29,669 bases of DNA from an uncultured Azospirillum sp. (GCF_946480385.1 NZ_CAMLJP010000086.1:1-29669); one strand, 5' to 3'; shown: positions 14,954 through 23,785, counted from the stretch's first letter. Translations and numbers: made by a program. Notes: generated from the letters alone by a model not told the origin.

Positions 14954-16476
14954 TTGCCTCCGGGCGATACGGGCAGCACGAATTCGAACACGCTTCCGCC
15001 GGACGCGCCGGGCGTCGCGGTCAGCCGTCCGCCATGCAACTCGACGATCGACCGGCTGATCGACAGGCCCATGCCCAGCCCGTCGGGCTTGGTGGTGTAC
15101 AGCGCGCGGAAGATGGCGTCGACATCGGTTTCGCCGAGGCCCGGCCCGCTGTCCTCGACCCGGACGCGGAACCAGCCCTCCTCGCTGCCGGTGACGATGC
15201 GCAGGCGCCGTTCCGGCAGATCCTCCGCCGACATCGCCTCGATGGCGTTCATCACCAGATTGAGGACCAGCTGCTGCAACTGCACCCGGTCGCCATGGAC
15301 CCAGGGCGGTTCGGCCTGCAGGTCGGTTTCCACGGTGACGCGGGCGCGGCGCAGCTCCGCCCGCACCAGCTCCAGCGTGTCGGCGACCAGCGCGCTGATG
15401 TCGACCCAGCCGGGATCGGCCGGGGTGCGGCGGGCCAGCGCGCGGATGCTGCGGACGACGTCGCCGGCCCGCTGGGCGTCGCGCACAATCCGCTCCACCA
15501 CCACGCGCGTCTTGTCGAGGTCGGGCTGCGGCTGCGACAAATGCTGCAGGCAGGTGCCGGCATTGGTGACGATGGCCATCAGCGGCTGGTTCACCTCATG
15601 CGCGACCGCCGCGGCCAGTTCGCCCATCATGGTCAGCCGGCCGATATGGGCAAGGTCGGCCTGGGCCGTCCGCAGCGCCTCGGCGATCCTACGGCGCTGG
15701 GTCAGGTCACGGAACACCAGGATCGAGCCGACAAGCTCGTTGCGGTCGTCGATGATGGCGGAGCAGCGCTCCTCCACCACGATCCCAGCCGGCAGATCTC
15801 CAGAAGCCTCCCCCCCGTCGCGGGGCAGCAGCCGGGATTGGCGTTCCGGCGGGGCGAAATCACCGCTGCGCAGGACGACGGCGGAGAAATCCTCCAGCGG
15901 CTCCAGCGTTTCCTCGTCCACCACGACGAAGACGGCGGACAGCGGTTGCCCGGCGGCCTCCGCGGCGGTCCAGCCGGTCATCGTCTCCGCCGCCCGGTTC
16001 ATGAAATCGACCCGCCCGTCGCGGTTGCTCAGGATGACGCCGTCGCGGATGCTGGCCAGCGTGGCGGCATAGCGCCGCTCGCTGAGGCGCAGCTTCGTGT
16101 CGCTGGCATGCTTGTACAGCGCCATCTGGATGACGGTGCGCATCTGCGGCTCTTCGAAGGGCTTCAGCAGATAGCCGAAGGGCTCCGTCAGGCTGGCGCG
16201 ATGCACCACCTCGTCATTGGCGTAGGCGGTCAGGAAGACGATGGGAATCCGGTGGGCGTCGCGGATCCGGCGCGCCGCCTCGATCCCGTCCATCTCCCCT
16301 TCCAGCCGGATGTCCATCAGGACGAGGTCGGGCTGCTGGCTGCACGCCTGCCGGACGGCATCCTCGCCGCTGGCCGACATGCCGACCACCACATGCCCCA
16401 TGCGGGAGAGTTGATGCTGAATATCGCGCGCAACGATGCGGTCGTCTTCGACGATCAGGATGCGTGCCGCGATCAT
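14950..16476 (-). CDS. Receiver-PAS-histidine kinase hybrid (FixL-like kinase core)
   Basis: 508 residues. An N-terminal receiver domain (about 4-120) has D55 (VLMDIRLEG) and K105 (LLKPFEE). A PAS domain follows (about 130-260, with ASIRDGVILSNRDGRVDFMN). The HisKA domain has the phosphoacceptor H293 in VAHEVNQPL, the FixL/DctB-type box. The ATPase domain has the N box (NLVMNAIEAM, N406 and N410), DSGPGLG and GLGMGLSISRSIVE. No membrane segment, so it is cytoplasmic. A receiver at the N-terminus of a kinase means it can be controlled by an upstream kinase, most likely the HisKA_2 kinase encoded just before it. It overlaps both neighbours by ATGA, so the three proteins should be made in fixed ratio. 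Confidence 0.92.
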   Translation of the reverse strand: MIAARILIVEDDRIVARDIQHQLSRMGHVVVGMSASGEDAVRQACSQQPDLVLMDIRLEGEMDGIEAARRIRDAHRIPIVFLTAYANDEVVHRASLTEPFGYLLKPFEEPQMRTVIQMALYKHASDTKLRLSERRYAATLASIRDGVILSNRDGRVDFMNRAAETMTGWTAAEAAGQPLSAVFVVVDEETLEPLEDFSAVVLRSGDFAPPERQSRLLPRDGGEASGDLPAGIVVEERCSAIIDDRNELVGSILVFRDLTQRRRIAEALRTAQADLAHIGRLTMMGELAAAVAHEVNQPLMAIVTNAGTCLQHLSQPQPDLDKTRVVVERIVRDAQRAGDVVRSIRALARRTPADPGWVDISALVADTLELVRAELRRARVTVETDLQAEPPWVHGDRVQLQQLVLNLVMNAIEAMSAEDLPERRLRIVTGSEEGWFRVRVEDSGPGLGETDVDAIFRALYTTKPDGLGMGLSISRSIVELHGGRLTATPGASGGSVFEFVLPVSPGGK

Positions 16477-19400
16477 TCACTTCCCCGATTGCGCCCCTTC
16501 AAAGGAAAGGTGACGATGAATTCCGCGCCTGTGTTGAAGCTGTATTTCAGAGTTCCGTGCAACTGACTGCTCAAATCCGACACAAGCTGGAAACCTACCG
16601 AATCCATCCTATCGGGATCGCAACCTTCGGGCAAGCCCACGCCATCGTCCCGAACGGATAGCCGGCAGTCGCGGCCGTCCGTCGTCAGCACCACGCGCAG
16701 CACCCCGCCCCGCCCGCCCGGATAGGCATGCTTCAGCGCGTTGGAGACCAGCTCGTTGACGATCAGCCCGCAGGGCACCGCGCGGTCGAGGTCCAGCTTC
16801 AGGTCGTCCATCTCGGTTTCCAGCCGCACTGCTCCGGCTTGGCGGGAATAGGCGCGCAGCAGGTGGGCGCAGACCGAGTCCAGATGCTCGCGCATCGGCA
16901 CGCGGGCGAAGTTGCCCAGGCGATAGAGGCTTTCATGGACCAGCGCCATCGACCGCACGCGGTCGCGGCTGTCGGCGAACAGGGCGGCCACCGCTTCGTC
17001 CTCGATCCGGCGGGCCTGGAGGTTCAGCAGGCTGGTGACGAGCTGCAGGTTGTTCTTCACCCGGTGGTGGATTTCCTTCAGCAGCGCGTCCTTCTCCTCC
17101 AGCGTCGCCGTCTCCAGCGACGACGCCGCCTGGGCGCCCAGCAGGGTCAGCACATTGACCCGCTGCGGCGTGAAGGCGTAGGTCGCCAGCGCGTTCTCCA
17201 GATGCAGCAGCCCGACGACCCGGCGGCGGCGGACCAGCGGCAGGCACAGGATGGAGCGCGCCTCGGTCTCGTGGAAATAGGGGTCGGCGGACAGCGGGCC
17301 GGCGGCGCGGGTGTCGTCGACGATCACCGCCTCCTGGTCACGGATGGCACCATGGATGATGGCATGGGGCAGCGGGAAGCGGTCGGCATCCTCCTGCACC
17401 AGCCGAACCGAGACGCCGTAAAGCCCGGTGGTCGCCTCCGCCTCCACCCGCAGGCGTTCGCCGCGGGCGAGGATCAGCAGGCCGCGGCTGGCCCCGGCAT
17501 GCTCCAGCACCAGGGTCAGCAGGGTGGTGGTCAGCTGCTCCACCCCCGACTGGTCGGAGACGGCGCGCAGCGTCTCCAGCAGCGAGGCCAGATCGACGCC
17601 GTCGAAACCGCGCGGCGCCTCCGGCACCGCCGCCTCGCCCGGCTCCAGGGCAAGCGACGGATAGCGCTGGGCGAGCTGCCGGACCTTGGCCGTCGCCCCC
17701 CAGCGGCCATAGCGATCCGCCGCCTCGCGGATGCAGGCCAGTTCCAGCGTCGGCAGCCCCATGCGGCGGTAGAATCCTGCGGCGCATTCCTGCGCCAGCG
17801 CCTCCACATGCGCCAAGTCGGTGCGGCGGGCAGCCTGGACCGCACGGTCATAGCCGCGCATGGCGTCCTCGGTCCGCCCCTGGGTGCGGGCCGCCTCCGC
17901 CTCCACCAAGGCAAAGCGCGCCTCGAAGCTGTCTGGGCTGTGGCCGGCCCATTCGCGCAGCTGGCCCAGGTGGCGGGACAGCGCAATGCTGTGGCGGGCA
18001 CGCTCCTCCGGTTCCACGCCGTCCATCGCGCCTGCGCGTGCCAGGGCGGCGTGGAAATGGAACTCCGCCATCTCCCAATGGCCCGACGTGGTCCACAGCA
18101 GCCCTTCTGCCCGCTCGGCCGCTTCGACCGCGGCAGCCATCTCGCCGGCGATGCAGCGGAGCTGGAGCGTGCGGATCCAGTGCCAGCAGGTTGCGATGTC
18201 CAGGCTGGGGTTGGCCAGCAGCCGCGCCTCGAAGGCGGCATTGTCGAAGCCCTTGTCGTCGAAGGATGCAAGCGCGTCGGTCCGCCCGCGCAGGGCACGC
18301 ACGAACTGCAGCTGCGTGGTCAGGATGTCGGCGCACAGCCCGAACTTCACCTGCCGCACATAGGCGAGCCGCGCCTCCGCCGTGCGCTGCACCGTCGCCA
18401 GCGGGTCGCCCGACGCCAGCATGCTGGTGACCAGCGTCACGCTGGTGAAGCCGCCATAGGTGACGTCGCCGGCCTCCCGCGCCTCCTCGAAGGCGCGCAG
18501 AAGCAGGGGCCGCTCGCTGCGGATGTCGCGGGTCCAGGGCACGACATGGTAGGCGAAGGTCATCAGCACCCGCGCCCGATAGCGGGTCCGCCCCTGCCGC
18601 TCCGCCAGATCGTAGCCGAGCCGGCCGAACGCGTAGCCGGCAGCGTAATCGCCGAAATACGGCCCGGCCATCATGCCGAGATAGGCGAACCCCAGAGCGG
18701 AGGCGTCGCTGCGCCCGTGCCGCAGTGTCAGGTTCGCCATCCGGCAGAGGATCAGGCAGACCAGATTGCGGTCGCTGAAGAAGGCGGGCGGCAAGGCTGC
18801 GGCCAGCACGTCCATCGTCGCCCGGCCGTCGGGGTCGCCCACCGCCAGCAGGCCCGCCAGCGAGGCGACGGACCGGTCGCCGATGGCCGCGCGCAGGTCC
18901 GCATATTCCTTCTGCGCCAGCGCCGCCGGCGGATGGGCCGGCCAGTCGATCCCGGCGCCGCGCAGATAGGCGAGACAGGCGTCGATGGCGCGGTCGCTGC
19001 GGTCGATGGCGGTGTAGACGGTGACCAGCAGCGCGGTGATGGCGGCGCGGTCGACCGGACATTCGGCCCGCCCGACCAGCCCCTGAAGCCGCAGCTCCGC
19101 CCGCCGCAGATCGCCGCTGAGAAACTCGCACTCGGCCTGGAGATGTTCCAGCGCGAAGGCCAGCCGGTGCCGCCGCTCCCACTGGCCGCCCTCCAGCAGG
19201 CGCAACCCAGCCAGCGCATAGGCGAGGGCGGAACCGTGGGCGCTGGCCGCCTTGGCCTGATGCCCTGCGGCGAGGAGGAGGGTCGCCACCTCCTCCCGCT
19301 CGCGCCCGTCCTGGATCAGGGAGAGGCAGCGGTCATACTGGCCGACCAGCGCGAACAGCCGCTCCCCCGACAGGTCGGCTTCGAATCCGCGGTGCAGGGC

Positions 19401-21548
19401 GCGGGCGATGTCGAGATGCAGCCTGCCGCGCCCCTCCGCCGGCACCAGGGCATAGGCGCCCTCCTGCACCCGGTCGTGGAGGAAGCGATACCCGTCGTCG
19501 GTGCGCAGGATCAGCCCTTCGGCCAGAACCGGTTCCAGGTTCCGCTCGGCCTCCGCCTCCGTCAGTCCGGCGGCCAGCGCCAGGGAGGCAAGGGGTGCGC
19601 CGGCGCCGAGTGCGGCGAGCCGGGCCAGCAGGTCGCGCGCCCCGGCAGGAAAGGCGCCCAGCCGTTCGGTCATCAGCGTGGCGATGCCGGCACCCGACCG
19701 CGCCGTCTCCACCGCCGCCGGATCCCAGTCCCAGCGTCTGGCCTCGCGGTCGAACCACAGCCGGCCGGACCGCTCCAGCGCGGTCAGAAGCTGGACGGCG
19801 AAGAAAGCGTTGCCGCCGGTCCGCTCCTCCAGCAGGGCCGCCAGCCCCGCCACCTCCTCGGGCTCGCGGTCCAGGCTGTCGGCGATCATCCGGCGCAGAT
19901 CGTCGGAGGACAGCGGCCCCAGCGCGATCTCCTGGCAATCGGTCCCCCTACCCTCGATATCTCCACCGGCGAGCCCGGAAGCGGAGCCCCTGATCCGGTC
20001 CAGCAGGGCGGCCAGCGGGTGATCGTCCCCCACCTCGTCGCTGCGATAGGCGCCGACCAGCAGCAGATGGCCGATGCCGCCGTCGGCGACCAGCCGGTTC
20101 AGCAGGTCCAGCGTCGCGCGGTCCAGCCATTGCAGATCGTCGAGGAACAGCACCAGCGGGTGGTCGGGACGGGCGAACAGCTGGAGCACCCGGCGGAACA
20201 GCAGGTCGAAGCGGTTCTGCGCCTCCTGTGGCGGCAGCGGCGGCACCGACGGATGTTCGCCGATCAGCAGGGCGAGGTTGGGGATCAGCGCGGTCATCAG
20301 CGCGCCGCCGTCGCCCACCGCCTCCGCCAGCCCCCGGCACCACTGGTCGCGGTGCGGGACCGGCAGGGCCAGGATGCGGGTGACCAGTCCGCGGAAGGAC
20401 TCGGCAAGGCTGGCATAGGGCAGGTCGCGCCGGCCCTGGTCGAACTTTCCGGCGGCGAACAGACCGCGCGGCGGCACCAGCTGCTCCTCCAGCGCATGGA
20501 CGACCGCCGACTTGCCGACGCCCGACCGGCCGGAAATCAGGACGATGCCCATCCGGCCACGGCCGGCGACGTGGTCGAAGGCGGCCTGCAGGGCGGCGAC
20601 CGGCTCCTCCCGCCCATAGAGCGACGGCGGGGGCTCCAGCCCTTCCGGCAGGTCGCGCCGGCCGACGGGGAAGGCGGGGATGCCGCCTTGCGCGTCCCAC
20701 TGCCGAAGGGCATGGGTGAGGTCGCGATTGAGGCCGTCGGCGGTCTGGTAACGGTCCTCCGCCGTCTTGGCGAGAAGCCGCAGCAGGATGTCGGCAATGG
20801 CCGGCGGCAGGTCGGGGGCGTGGCTGGCCGGCGGAATCGGCGCGCGGGCGAGATGGCTGTGGACCCACTCCATCGGGTCGCGGGCGGCGAAGGGCAGTTC
20901 GCCGGTGAACAGCTCGTACAGCGTGACGCCCAGGGCATAGAGGTCGCTGCGGCGGTCGACCGGGCGGTTCATCCGCCCCGACTGTTCCGGCGCCATATAG
21001 GGCAGCAGCGCCGCCGGGCGCTCGACCTCCTGGCGCTGCGGGGCCGACAGGTCGGCGGCGCGGCCGAAACCGGTCAGGCGCACCGCTCCGTCCTCCGCCA
21101 CCAGCAGGTTGAAGGGGCGCAGGTCGCCATGCAGAAGCCCGCGGCGATGCAGCTGCGCCACGGATCCGACGATGCGGATCGCCAGGGTCAGCCGCTGGCG
21201 AAAAGCCCCGATGAAAAACGATGGACCGGAAAAGGACGGCACGGAAACCGCCAGCGCCGACAGCGGCTGCCCGCCCGGATCGGCAAGGGTCAGCACCGGT
21301 ACGGCGCCATGGCGCAGCAGGTCGAGCGGCTTGACCGCCCAAGCCGGATCGAGCCGCCGGGACAACTCATGCTCCCGCCGGAAGCGGGCGAGCACCGCAT
21401 CGGCCGGCGCGGCGGCATCGGCAATCCGCGCCAGGATGGGAAAGGGCTGCCCCGGCCGCGTCACCCGCAGCAGCCGCGTCTCCCCGTCGCCGCCCAACGC
21501 ATGGGTGCCGGATCCCGCCTCCGTCAGATGGTCTAGACTGGACTCCAT
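16473..21548 (-). CDS. Giant Ser/Thr-kinase-like/AAA ATPase/GAF/histidine kinase (trifunctional sensor)
   Basis: 1691 residues, no membrane segment. Order of domains: kinase-like fold (about 1-285), AAA-type ATPase (about 310-590; Walker A GRSGVGKS at 340-347, Walker B LFLDDLQW with D470-D471), a long helical TPR-like region (about 600-1300), GAF (about 1320-1480), HisKA_2 (H1495 in EIHHRVKNNLQ) and HATPase (N box VNELVSNALKHA, then DDGVGLPEG). The kinase head keeps the catalytic-loop Asp (HGD, 140-142), N147, APEQ and DLYALG. However, it has no Lys at all before residue 73, and DFG reads GFG (160-162), so it is probably catalytically dead. The start is supported by GGGGAAAGG 7 bases upstream. 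It is the first gene of the three-gene signalling operon and overlaps the next by ATGA. The signal sensed is unknown. Confidence 0.93.
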   Translation of the reverse strand: MESSLDHLTEAGSGTHALGGDGETRLLRVTRPGQPFPILARIADAAAPADAVLARFRREHELSRRLDPAWAVKPLDLLRHGAVPVLTLADPGGQPLSALAVSVPSFSGPSFFIGAFRQRLTLAIRIVGSVAQLHRRGLLHGDLRPFNLLVAEDGAVRLTGFGRAADLSAPQRQEVERPAALLPYMAPEQSGRMNRPVDRRSDLYALGVTLYELFTGELPFAARDPMEWVHSHLARAPIPPASHAPDLPPAIADILLRLLAKTAEDRYQTADGLNRDLTHALRQWDAQGGIPAFPVGRRDLPEGLEPPPSLYGREEPVAALQAAFDHVAGRGRMGIVLISGRSGVGKSAVVHALEEQLVPPRGLFAAGKFDQGRRDLPYASLAESFRGLVTRILALPVPHRDQWCRGLAEAVGDGGALMTALIPNLALLIGEHPSVPPLPPQEAQNRFDLLFRRVLQLFARPDHPLVLFLDDLQWLDRATLDLLNRLVADGGIGHLLLVGAYRSDEVGDDHPLAALLDRIRGSASGLAGGDIEGRGTDCQEIALGPLSSDDLRRMIADSLDREPEEVAGLAALLEERTGGNAFFAVQLLTALERSGRLWFDREARRWDWDPAAVETARSGAGIATLMTERLGAFPAGARDLLARLAALGAGAPLASLALAAGLTEAEAERNLEPVLAEGLILRTDDGYRFLHDRVQEGAYALVPAEGRGRLHLDIARALHRGFEADLSGERLFALVGQYDRCLSLIQDGREREEVATLLLAAGHQAKAASAHGSALAYALAGLRLLEGGQWERRHRLAFALEHLQAECEFLSGDLRRAELRLQGLVGRAECPVDRAAITALLVTVYTAIDRSDRAIDACLAYLRGAGIDWPAHPPAALAQKEYADLRAAIGDRSVASLAGLLAVGDPDGRATMDVLAAALPPAFFSDRNLVCLILCRMANLTLRHGRSDASALGFAYLGMMAGPYFGDYAAGYAFGRLGYDLAERQGRTRYRARVLMTFAYHVVPWTRDIRSERPLLLRAFEEAREAGDVTYGGFTSVTLVTSMLASGDPLATVQRTAEARLAYVRQVKFGLCADILTTQLQFVRALRGRTDALASFDDKGFDNAAFEARLLANPSLDIATCWHWIRTLQLRCIAGEMAAAVEAAERAEGLLWTTSGHWEMAEFHFHAALARAGAMDGVEPEERARHSIALSRHLGQLREWAGHSPDSFEARFALVEAEAARTQGRTEDAMRGYDRAVQAARRTDLAHVEALAQECAAGFYRRMGLPTLELACIREAADRYGRWGATAKVRQLAQRYPSLALEPGEAAVPEAPRGFDGVDLASLLETLRAVSDQSGVEQLTTTLLTLVLEHAGASRGLLILARGERLRVEAEATTGLYGVSVRLVQEDADRFPLPHAIIHGAIRDQEAVIVDDTRAAGPLSADPYFHETEARSILCLPLVRRRRVVGLLHLENALATYAFTPQRVNVLTLLGAQAASSLETATLEEKDALLKEIHHRVKNNLQLVTSLLNLQARRIEDEAVAALFADSRDRVRSMALVHESLYRLGNFARVPMREHLDSVCAHLLRAYSRQAGAVRLETEMDDLKLDLDRAVPCGLIVNELVSNALKHAYPGGRGGVLRVVLTTDGRDCRLSVRDDGVGLPEGCDPDRMDSVGFQLVSDLSSQLHGTLKYSFNTGAEFIVTFPLKGRNRGSE

Positions 21549-21635
21549 GAAACGGCCTTTCCCCAGCGCAGCATCGATAAGGTAGCGGCATTTCGCCGCC
21601 GAGGGGGAAATTGCCGCGCGGACCGCTCGGGTCGG

Positions 21636-22592
21636 TCAGGCCCAGGAGACCTCGGCGGCTGCGCAGGGCGATGCTACCGTCGGCATCGGCGTGTCTGCTC
21701 CCGCGTTGCGTCGCCGCCAGCTGCGCGGCGACATGCCGACCAGCCGGCTGAAGGTGCGGGTGAAGTGGCTCTGATCGGCAAACCCGCAGGCCAGCGCCAC
21801 CTCGGCCAGCGTCTGCGACCCGTCCCGCATCAGCGTCTTGGCATGGTCGATCCGCTGGTGCAGCAACCACTGGTAGGGCGTGGTGTTGACGGTACGGCGG
21901 AAGGCGCGGACGAAATGCCCCACCGACAGCCGGCATTCGGCGGCAAGGTCGGCCAGCCGGATGTCGCCGTCCAGATTGGCGGCGATCATCTCCTTCACCC
22001 GCCGTTCCTGCCAAGGCGCCAGCGTCCCGCCCGGCTTGGGCTCGCTCACCCGGCCATAGGCGGTGACGATGTGGGTCGCCAGCGCCGAGCAGACATGGTC
22101 CAGATACAAGAGGCTGATCCGCTCCGGAAACTCCAGCGTCGGCAGGATGGCCGATGCCAGCGCCCGGACCGTCGGATCGTTCATCGGGGTGCTGGGCGGG
22201 ATCGACAGGTCGGCCAGACGCCCGCCGCGGGACTCCGTACAGGCGCCTTCCAGCGCCGCGCGGGGCAGATGGAAGGTCAGCGTGTCGAAGGCCGTGCGCA
22301 TGTGGCAGTCGATCTTGCGGCGGTAGTCGTGGATCGAGGTCAGGCCGGCGATGTCAGCCGGTTTCTCCACCAGCCGTCCGTCGACCCAGACGTCGGACTG
22401 GAAGTTCGAGAGATGATGGCTGACCAGGAACGCGTCTTCCGATGCCGGGCTGAAATATCCGACGCCACCCGATGCGCAGCGGATGCGCGAAACCCCGACC
22501 ATCCCGCCGCCCGATCCGATGACCAGCACCTCCGGCTCGTCCGGCGTCGGAACATAGTGCAGATGCAGATTGGTCTGATGGGCCGAGGCCAT
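21636..22592 (-). CDS. AraC-family transcriptional regulator
   Basis: 318 residues from ATG at 22592 (MASAHQTNLHLHYV), with GGGGAGA upstream. The open frame continues upstream without another ribosome binding site. The N-terminal about 190 residues are a sensor region I cannot assign to a named family; it is rich in His and lacks an obvious cupin signature. The C-terminal about 110 residues have the two AraC helix-turn-helix motifs (IRLADLAAECRLSVGHFVRAF and LAEVALACGFADQSHFTRTF) and the GMSPRSWRR ending. Its upstream region (22593-22809) carries several repeats (see 22692-22772), which suggests autoregulation. It lies downstream of the RsbQ-like hydrolase gene on the same strand, and the signalling operon begins 87 bases past its stop. 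Confidence 0.9.
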   Translation of the reverse strand: MASAHQTNLHLHYVPTPDEPEVLVIGSGGGMVGVSRIRCASGGVGYFSPASEDAFLVSHHLSNFQSDVWVDGRLVEKPADIAGLTSIHDYRRKIDCHMRTAFDTLTFHLPRAALEGACTESRGGRLADLSIPPSTPMNDPTVRALASAILPTLEFPERISLLYLDHVCSALATHIVTAYGRVSEPKPGGTLAPWQERRVKEMIAANLDGDIRLADLAAECRLSVGHFVRAFRRTVNTTPYQWLLHQRIDHAKTLMRDGSQTLAEVALACGFADQSHFTRTFSRLVGMSPRSWRRRNAGADTPMPTVASPCAAAEVSWA

Positions 22593-22691
22593 GTGCGTCT
22601 CCCCTGCGTTTGCCTGCGGCCTGCCGCCTCCGTTTTTCCGGAAGACCGCCCGCCCGACTTGCCCACACAGGGTAAACGCGACCATATGCCG

Positions 22692-22772
22692 CGAACCACT
22701 AGACGCAGATTAAGCCCGCCAGTGTTTAGGTCGAACCACCCTATACCTTGGTTTAGGTTCTGATGGTTCGAC
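22692..22772. promoter_or_regulatory. Repeat cluster upstream of the AraC gene, candidate operators
   Basis: GTCGAACCA at 22730-22738 and TGGTTCGAC at 22764-22772 are a perfect 9-bp inverted repeat. CGAACCAC occurs twice directly (22692-22699 and 22732-22739). GTTTAGGT occurs twice (22724-22731 and 22751-22758). The cluster lies 100-180 bases upstream of the AraC start in an AT-richer stretch. Such clustered half-sites are typical of AraC-type binding regions. Confidence 0.5.
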
Positions 22773-22809
22773 GCAGGATTTCCGTTGCACCATCACTAAA
22801 TTAGCAAAC

Positions 22810-23616
22810 TCAGGAGAGATGGCGGGCAAGCGCGGCGATCACCGTGTCGGGTGCCGACAGGTGGGGCAGATGGCCCGACGCGTCGAGGATCTCCAGCACG
22901 CTGTCCACCAGATGGTCGCGCAGAAACTCGGCCGCCTCAAAGGTCACCGCCGGATCCTGCCGGGTCTGCAGGATGACCGCCGGCACCGTGACATCGCCCA
23001 GCCGATTGCGCAGATCGCTGCGCAGCACGGTCAGCAGCAGCGACAGCGCCATGTCCGGACGCATCGCCCGCATGCTGGCGACGAACTCCCGCACCGTCGG
23101 GTCCTCCGCCGGGCGGGAGACGACCATCTGCCCAAATTGGGCCGTCCACTGCATATAGTCCTGGGTCGCGCTGTCGATCAGGCCATCGATGTCGGCGCCG
23201 TCGAACCCGCCGCGATAGTCGCCGACATTGCCGTAGCAGGCCGACGCCCCCAACATGATGAGCTTGCTGAACTGGTCAGGCGACCTGATCGAGGCCAGCG
23301 CCGCCACCATCCCCGCCACCGAATGGCCGACACACACGCAATGCTCGATTCTCAGCGCGTCGAGAACGCCCGTCAGGTCGCGGGCATAGGCGTCCAGGGA
23401 GCCATAGCGGACATGGTCGAAGTGGGATTGGCTTCCCGGCCCGACTCCCGCCAGATCCAGCAGCACGATGCGATAATTGCCCCGGAATGCCGCCACCACA
23501 TGGCGCCAAGCCACCTGTTCGGTGCCGAAGCCGGGAATCAGGACCAGCGTCTCCGCCCCCGATCCGACCACGGAGACATTGTGGCTCTCCAGAACCGAGG
23601 AACTGTTTTCGATCAT
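22810..23616 (-). CDS. RsbQ/KAI2-like alpha/beta hydrolase
   Basis: 268 residues from ATG at 23616 (MIENSSSVLESHNV). This length equals that of Bacillus RsbQ, and homology begins at once, which supports the start although the ribosome binding site is weak. The catalytic triad is visible: S99 in GHSVAG, D221 in QTRQDP and H249 in ASGHLPHLS. The segments ASIRSPDQFSKLIMLGASAC and YRGGFDGADIDGLI align well with RsbQ. RsbQ activates the PAS phosphatase RsbP in the Bacillus stress response, and the related plant proteins KAI2 and D14 perceive karrikin or strigolactone. Here there is no rsbP-like gene beside it. The nearest partner is the AraC gene downstream. It has no signal peptide, so it is cytoplasmic. 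Ligand or substrate unknown. Confidence 0.88.
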   Translation of the reverse strand: MIENSSSVLESHNVSVVGSGAETLVLIPGFGTEQVAWRHVVAAFRGNYRIVLLDLAGVGPGSQSHFDHVRYGSLDAYARDLTGVLDALRIEHCVCVGHSVAGMVAALASIRSPDQFSKLIMLGASACYGNVGDYRGGFDGADIDGLIDSATQDYMQWTAQFGQMVVSRPAEDPTVREFVASMRAMRPDMALSLLLTVLRSDLRNRLGDVTVPAVILQTRQDPAVTFEAAEFLRDHLVDSVLEILDASGHLPHLSAPDTVIAALARHLS

Positions 23617-23639
23617 TTCAGGACCCCGACGATGCACAT

Positions 23640-23654
23640 TGGTTGACACAACCA
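23640..23654. promoter_or_regulatory. Inverted repeat TGGTTG-ACA-CAACCA upstream of the hydrolase gene
   Basis: Perfect 6-bp arms (23640-23645 and 23649-23654) around ACA, 24 bases upstream of the hydrolase start. The flanks CACAT and TAGTG extend the symmetry imperfectly. The TGGTT core is shared with the repeat arms upstream of the neighbouring AraC gene, so one regulator could bind both. Confidence 0.4.
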
Positions 23655-23713
23655 TAGTGTGCAGTGCGTGCGCAAGCGGGATTGGTCCGGCGCTCCAAAG
23701 ACGGAAATGCATT

Positions 23714-23742
23714 GCGCCCGTCCGGACGGACCGGACGGGCGC
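23714..23742 (-). terminator. Strong GC-rich hairpin after the ribosome-hibernation gene
   Basis: 12-bp perfect stem (23714-23725 with 23731-23742) and a 5-base loop, 44 bases past the stop of the 23786 gene. Reading the minus strand it would terminate that transcript before the hydrolase promoter. No good T-tract follows, so the role is not certain. Confidence 0.5.
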
Positions 23743-23785
23743 GGCAGGGATGGTTCAGGATGGGTTTGTCAGGAGACGCCGGCCT

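Noticed and set aside
16728..21536. A 1602-codon open frame on the plus strand opposite the giant sensor kinase
   Set aside because: It is a GC-driven shadow frame: Gln/Arg/Gly-rich, with no domains, and fully antisense to a protein with clear motifs throughout.
23641..23660. TTGACA on the plus strand as a -35 box
   Set aside because: No -10 box at the right distance and no plus-strand gene downstream. The sequence is better explained as part of an inverted repeat.
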